Source: Primulina eburnea (taxonomy: Eukaryota > Streptophyta > Magnoliopsida > Lamiales > Gesneriaceae). Taken from it: 64,000 nucleotides of DNA. A program made the translations under genes and the position numbers. The notes beneath the pieces were generated by a model. The model was not told the origin of the DNA. It was given only the letters and a program-made list of their open reading frames with translations, and made no database searches. Position 1 is the stretch's first letter. The number at the start of each line of letters is the position of its first letter. Where the stretch lies: contig NC_133102.1 of the NCBI RefSeq assembly GCF_022965805.1, forward strand, positions 5,836,885-5,900,884, written 5' to 3'. Below are positions 59,486 through 64,000 of the stretch, in pieces.

Positions 59486-61600
59486 AACAGATGGATCGAG
59501 AAGCATATAAAATTTGCTAAAAATTTTAGTATAATTATAAAATTTGTTAATGTTTACATACAATAAACATTAATTTAATTTCATATGCTTTGACATACAT
59601 TCATTACATTAAAGTGAATATGTAATGAAATTTGTTGTGTAATGAAATTTGTTATGATTATTTTTAGTTTTATTATTATAAAATTTGTTAAGAATTTTAG
59701 TAGAATTATAAAATTTGTTAATGTTTATATACAATAAACATTAATTTCATTATTCATATGCTTCGATATACATTCATTAAAGTGAATATGTAATGAAATT
59801 TGTTATGAATTTTTTTAGTTCTATTATTATAAAATTTGTTATGAATTTTAGTGGAATTATAAAATTTGTTAAGATTTTTAGTCGAGTATAAATTCAACCC
59901 ACATTGTTAGAATAAGAGATACATTCTTCTACTTGTTATGAATTTTTTAACTAACATACTTAAATTAACATATAAATAATGTTTACATAAATAAATTTTT
60001 TTATACATATTTACATTCTAATCATATATAAAGTGAATTATATATTATAAAATGATCAAAACTCAAAAATATTAAAAATTTCTACCCACTCGACCAATCT
60101 CGACCCAAACTCGACCCAAACCCTAAACCCTAAACAAAACCCTAAACCAAACCTCTAACATTATCACTCGACCAACTCTTTTTATTTTTTTTTTAAAAAC
60201 GTAAAAAATAAAAAAAAAATTAAAAGAGAGGGTCGAGCACTCTTTATTTTTTTATTTAAAAAAAATTGAAAAATTAGAAGTACTCTTCTTTTTTTTTATT
60301 TTTTTTTTAAAAATTTATTTTAAAAAATAGAAGTAGAAGAGTGGGTCGCGTGGGTCGTGCTCTTCGCGACCCACTCTTCCATTTTTTTATTTTTTTTAAA
60401 AAAATATAATAAATTAGAAGTAGAAGAGTGGCCCACTTTTCATTTTTTTTTAACGAGCTAATTAATGATCTTATCTAACTAACCTATTCAACTCCCTTTT
60501 CTCGATTTAAAAAAGTCAAAATCCCTTTTATTTAATTAAATTTTAAATAAATCGTATATTTTTTATTGACCCGGAGTTTTGTTTGGGTGTGTAACAAAGT
60601 GATATTATTCAAATTTTATATATATAAAAAAATTTAAATATATATATATTTTTTTACATACAATTAGTAATGCAAAACAATGGATATATTTCTATATATA
60701 AAAAATATTTTAAAATATTAATGTAAATATTTAAATGATACCCTGGTTTTAGGGGATTCAATTATTTCAGTAACTTATGAACAGTTAAAAAATAATTTAT
60801 TTCCATCTTATAAATTTTTTTAATTAACCAAACATGGTTCAATGAATATTTAGTATAAAAAAAAAATATGACTTTCTGTTTTAAAAAAAAAAAACCTCTC
60901 AAAATTTATAATCCCCTCCCTCATATTCTGGCTTCCCTGGACACCATTAAACAAACTAACAATAGACACTTGAATTTTCATTTATTGAGTTTGAATGCTT
61001 TTGATATCCCAGAGCAATATCACCAAGCATCATACATATAACATATTCTCCAAAACATCTATCAATTTATAATTTACAATCTCTGAGATAAGATTAATCA
61101 GAAATACAAGCAAATTACACCGATGCGATCAAAATTTATCGGCTGTCATAGCAACTGGTTTAGCTTCAGACTGCTTGGTTGCAAGGTAAGGACCCCCTTC
61201 TTATTGCTTCTTGTAGCTGCTAGTGTTTCTCGGAACAAAAATCATTAATAAGACGCAGACGGATCATGGCACAAACGACGTCATTAACCCATGTATTCAT
61301 AATTCAATCAATGATATTACAAAAATCACACAAGTTACTGCCTATCAGTGTCATGCATGAATTGCAAAGAACGAAGTTTATATTCATTATGGATTCACAC
61401 AATGAATGGTACAATATATCGAATGGTACAATACAGAAATGTTTTTATCAATAAAACCAGCAAGCAATATAGTGAAGAAAAAACAGTAGAGAAACGCTAT
61501 AAATGAAATAAACCAAACCGAGGCCTGTACGAATTACAATGTCCTTAAAACAGATTTGTCTCATTCTGTATGTGCTTTGAGGATCGTCTTGGACATCTGT
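59483..61600. other. AT-rich spacer with telomere-like and GGGTCG words
   Basis: No gene. Contains diverged repeats of TAATGAAATTTGTTATGA (59600-59880) and a short AAACCCTAAACCCTAAAC run (60118-60152). A further hairpin of AGTGGGTCGCG/CGCGACCCACT lies near 60340-60378. Confidence 0.5.
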
Positions 61601-63885
61601 TTCCCAGGATACAACGGAACAACCAGCAGTGACTTAGCACGAGACACTATACGGCGAACTGAAAACCTACCTTTACTTTATCACCGAGATTTAACGAAAA
61701 CCAAATGAAAAGCTAACAATATGAAATGCAAGAGAATATTTGAAAGAGAAAAGATTTTCATGTACATGAAATGAAGAAATGAACACACTATTTATTAAGC
61801 CCCAAAATGCATACCAAGAGTCATGCAAGATTAATTAACTCAATTAATATTCTCATTAACTCAAGAATATGAAGAGCGAAACTCTTCAACTAACTCAAGA
61901 ATGTAGACAGCCAAAAGACACTCCCATATTCATGAAACATAATTTTTATTCAAACTTCAAATTTCCAACAATCCCCCACATGAATGAAAATTGATACAAA
62001 TCTTGGGGACAAAATTCTACAATTGAACGTACATAGGATATGTAGGTGTTACCCTTTGAACATTCGCTCATTAAATATATTTGTTTTACTAGCTGACCAT
62101 TAACATGATGTACTTGAACTGTTTTGTCATTTATGTAAATTAAGATATACTTCACACAAGACTTTCCTTAGTACTATTCAATTCTCATGATTGTGTTCTT
62201 TTTGGCCATGAACACACGCCTGATTCTGCGAGAGGGCCTAGTATTGAGCCTTACAATTTATTCGAAGCGGCCCCACTTCTCTCTCACATAGGTAATTCTA
62301 TATTCTTCTCATCAGAATCATTAAAAGCCGTAAGATTATCCTGAACATTTACTGTTTCATAAGGAATGAACTAGGGATATCCCCCACAGTGATGTATCAA
62401 ATTAGTGCGATTAGGTTGTCTCATTGAACCTAGTTCTTAGGATATCCAGTCAGCGTAGGTTGGGTTTCCTTCACACCAATTTATTCTATAGGCTTGAGCC
62501 TCATTCCCCTTGACGATTTCGCAACTAACTCTCTGTTTGACCCCTTGGTTAGCGGATCCGCTATATTATCCTTTGACTTTACATAGTCAACAGAGATAAC
62601 TCCAGTTGAGAGTAGTTGTCTAATAGTATTATGTCTACAACGTATATTCCTAGACTTACCATTATACATTTTATTTTGTGTTCTTCCAATCGCAGATTGC
62701 CTATCACAATGTATGCATATAGCCGGCACTGTTTTTCCCATCCTGGAACATCTTCTAAGAAGTGGCGCAGCCATTCAGCCTCTTCAGCACACTTGTCAAG
62801 AGCTATAAACTTAGATTCCATTGTGGATCTGGATATTACAGTTTGTTTAGAAGATTTATACGCAATTGATGCACCTCCTAAAGTGAATACAAATCCACTT
62901 GTAGATTTTGAATATTTCATATCATATATCCAATTTGCAGAACTGTATCCTTCATAACAGCAGGATATCTAGTATAGTGCAGCCCATGATCACAAGTGTA
63001 CCTTAAGTATCTTAACAATCTGATAATTTCTTTTCAGTGTTCAGCTCCTGGATTACTCATGAATCTACTCAATTTGCTTACTGCATAGGCTATGTCTGGT
63101 CTTATACAACTCATTAAGTACATCAGACTTTCAATTACTCGAGAGTATTCTAATTGAGTCATATTCTCACCTCGATTCTTTGATATATGTTGAATGGTAT
63201 CTATCGGGGTTCTAGCCAATGCAGAATCATTATTATTGAATTTCTCAAGTATTTTGTCAACATAATGTGACTGACTTAGGACTAGCCCTTCTGATATTAT
63301 ATGAATTTTAATTCCAAAGATTACATCGGCTAAGCCCAAATCTTGAGTTCAATAATTTCTTTGTGGATTCAATCATCTTATCATTACTAACAATGATAAG
63401 TATGTCATTTACGTAAAGACATAAAATGACATATCCAATTTCAGTGCTCTTTATGTACACACATTTGTCACATTCACCGAATTTAAATCCACTTTCCATT
63501 ATGGCTTTATCAAATTTTTCGTGACATTGCTCTGGTGCTTGTTTTAAGCCATACAAAGACTTCACCAGTTTACAAAACTTATTTTCTTGCCCAGTCTCAG
63601 AAAATCCCTCAGGTTGTTCCATGTAAATTTCTTCTTCTAAATCTCCATTTCGAAAAGCTGTTTTTACGTCCATTTGGTGTACTTCAAGATTTCGCTAGGC
63701 GGCAATCGTGAGTATCACAAGAATGAAGGTTATTCTCGATACAAGAGAATGTGCGTCAAAGTAATCAAGTCCTTCATGTTGACAGTAACATTTGATCACC
63801 AATTTGGCTTTATACTTATCTATAGTTCCATCTGATTTCATTTTCCTTTTAAAAACTCATTTACAGCCTAGTGGTTGTAAAAAAA
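61600..63885 (-). mobile_element. 5'-truncated copia element
   Basis: Minus strand: broken reverse transcriptase/RNase H (63850-62481), an untranslated stretch with many stops, a polypurine tract (GTGGGGGATTG, 61980-61970) and a 3' LTR beginning TGTTGGAAATTTG at about 61971, whose outer end is not fixed (about 61600 or further left). Upstream, recognisable coding stops near 63885, so gag, protease and integrase are lost. Confidence 0.75.
62481..63850 (-). pseudogene. copia reverse transcriptase and RNase H, several breaks
   Basis: Pieces in order: FKRKMKSDGTIDKYKAKLV (about 63850-63790), then 63673-63308 with MDVKTAFRNGDLEEEIYMEQ, KSLYGLKQAPEQC and a catalytic box YVNDILI, in which the first Asp of the YVDD motif has become Asn. 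Next are 63339-63034 (IRPDIAYAVSKLSRFMSNP), 62920-62579 ([20 protein letters not shown]) and 62774-62481 ([19 protein letters not shown]). Each piece is in a different frame or ends at a stop. This was the RT-RNase H end of a copia Pol; the YVND change alone would probably remove activity. Confidence 0.85.
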
Positions 63886-63970
63886 GTAAAACTCTTAGCA
63901 TAAACAATTTAATAATAATCAATTTTTATTGAATGGTGTCGCTCGTATGGGGTAGAAGTTTAAACATATA
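63886..63970. repeat. fragment of the MITE-like repeat seen at 19.2 kb
   Basis: AAAGTAAAACTCTTAGCATAAA at about 63890-63911 nearly matches 19226-19247. Only a fragment is present. Confidence 0.45.
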
Positions 63971-64000
63971 CTAGTTATTATGCACACGCGATGCGTGTGT
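63971..64000 (-). mobile_element. Helitron 3' end, rest beyond the window
   Basis: On the minus strand a hairpin ACACGC-atc-GCGTGT is followed by GCATAATAA and CTAG (63974-63971), then T. This is the Helitron terminus in reverse orientation; the body lies to the right of base 64000. Confidence 0.7.

Overview
The window is nuclear DNA from a plant, most likely a eudicot. Evidence: many short exons with GT-AG introns, pentatricopeptide-repeat (PPR) genes, AT-rich spacers, plant-type Ty1/copia and Ty3/gypsy elements, Helitron termini and a TRIM element. A warmer guess (Lamiales-like asterid) rests only on the general look of the repeats and should be given little weight.

Layout. 1-2.8 kb: 5' part of a minus-strand Ty3/gypsy element (LTR, gag, start of protease) cut by the window edge. 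3.5-16.0 kb: a complete but dead minus-strand Ty1/copia element with 284-bp LTRs and a TATCT target duplication, interrupted inside gag by a second, internally deleted Ty3/gypsy element (7.9-14.6 kb). 16.4-18.4 kb: a non-autonomous Helitron. 20.2-21.5 kb: a broken PPR gene. 21.9-23.3 kb: a 5'-truncated copia remnant. 24.6-38.3 kb: a 17-exon minus-strand PPR gene whose introns carry a TRIM element and a cluster of Helitron-type termini. 40.4-50.4 kb: a plus-strand LOG/lysine-decarboxylase-like gene of four exons; intron 2 has a GC donor, and intron 3 was expanded by a 7.6-kb LTR element that has gag but no recognisable pol. 52.7-53.4 kb and 54.1-57.6 kb: two conserved-looking minus-strand genes of unknown function. 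58.6-60.4 kb: an odd tract of dense palindromes built from a few words. 62.0-63.9 kb: a truncated copia element. 63.97 kb to the edge: another Helitron 3' end on the minus strand.

Four host genes appear intact or nearly so: the PPR gene, the LOG-like gene and the two unknown genes. They are unrelated functionally and only share a neighbourhood. Most of the remaining DNA is transposable elements, several nested. I saw no CRISPR array, rRNA or tRNA gene. The tRNA-like word GCTCTGATACCA occurs three times, and each time it is the primer-binding site of an LTR element.

The least ordinary features are the palindrome mosaic at 58.6 kb, the gag-only LTR element with hairpin-forming CCGCGG arrays in its LTRs, the 40-bp filler repeat at the truncated 3' LTR junction of the nested gypsy element, and a possible CGA-to-TGA stop in the last exon of the PPR gene.
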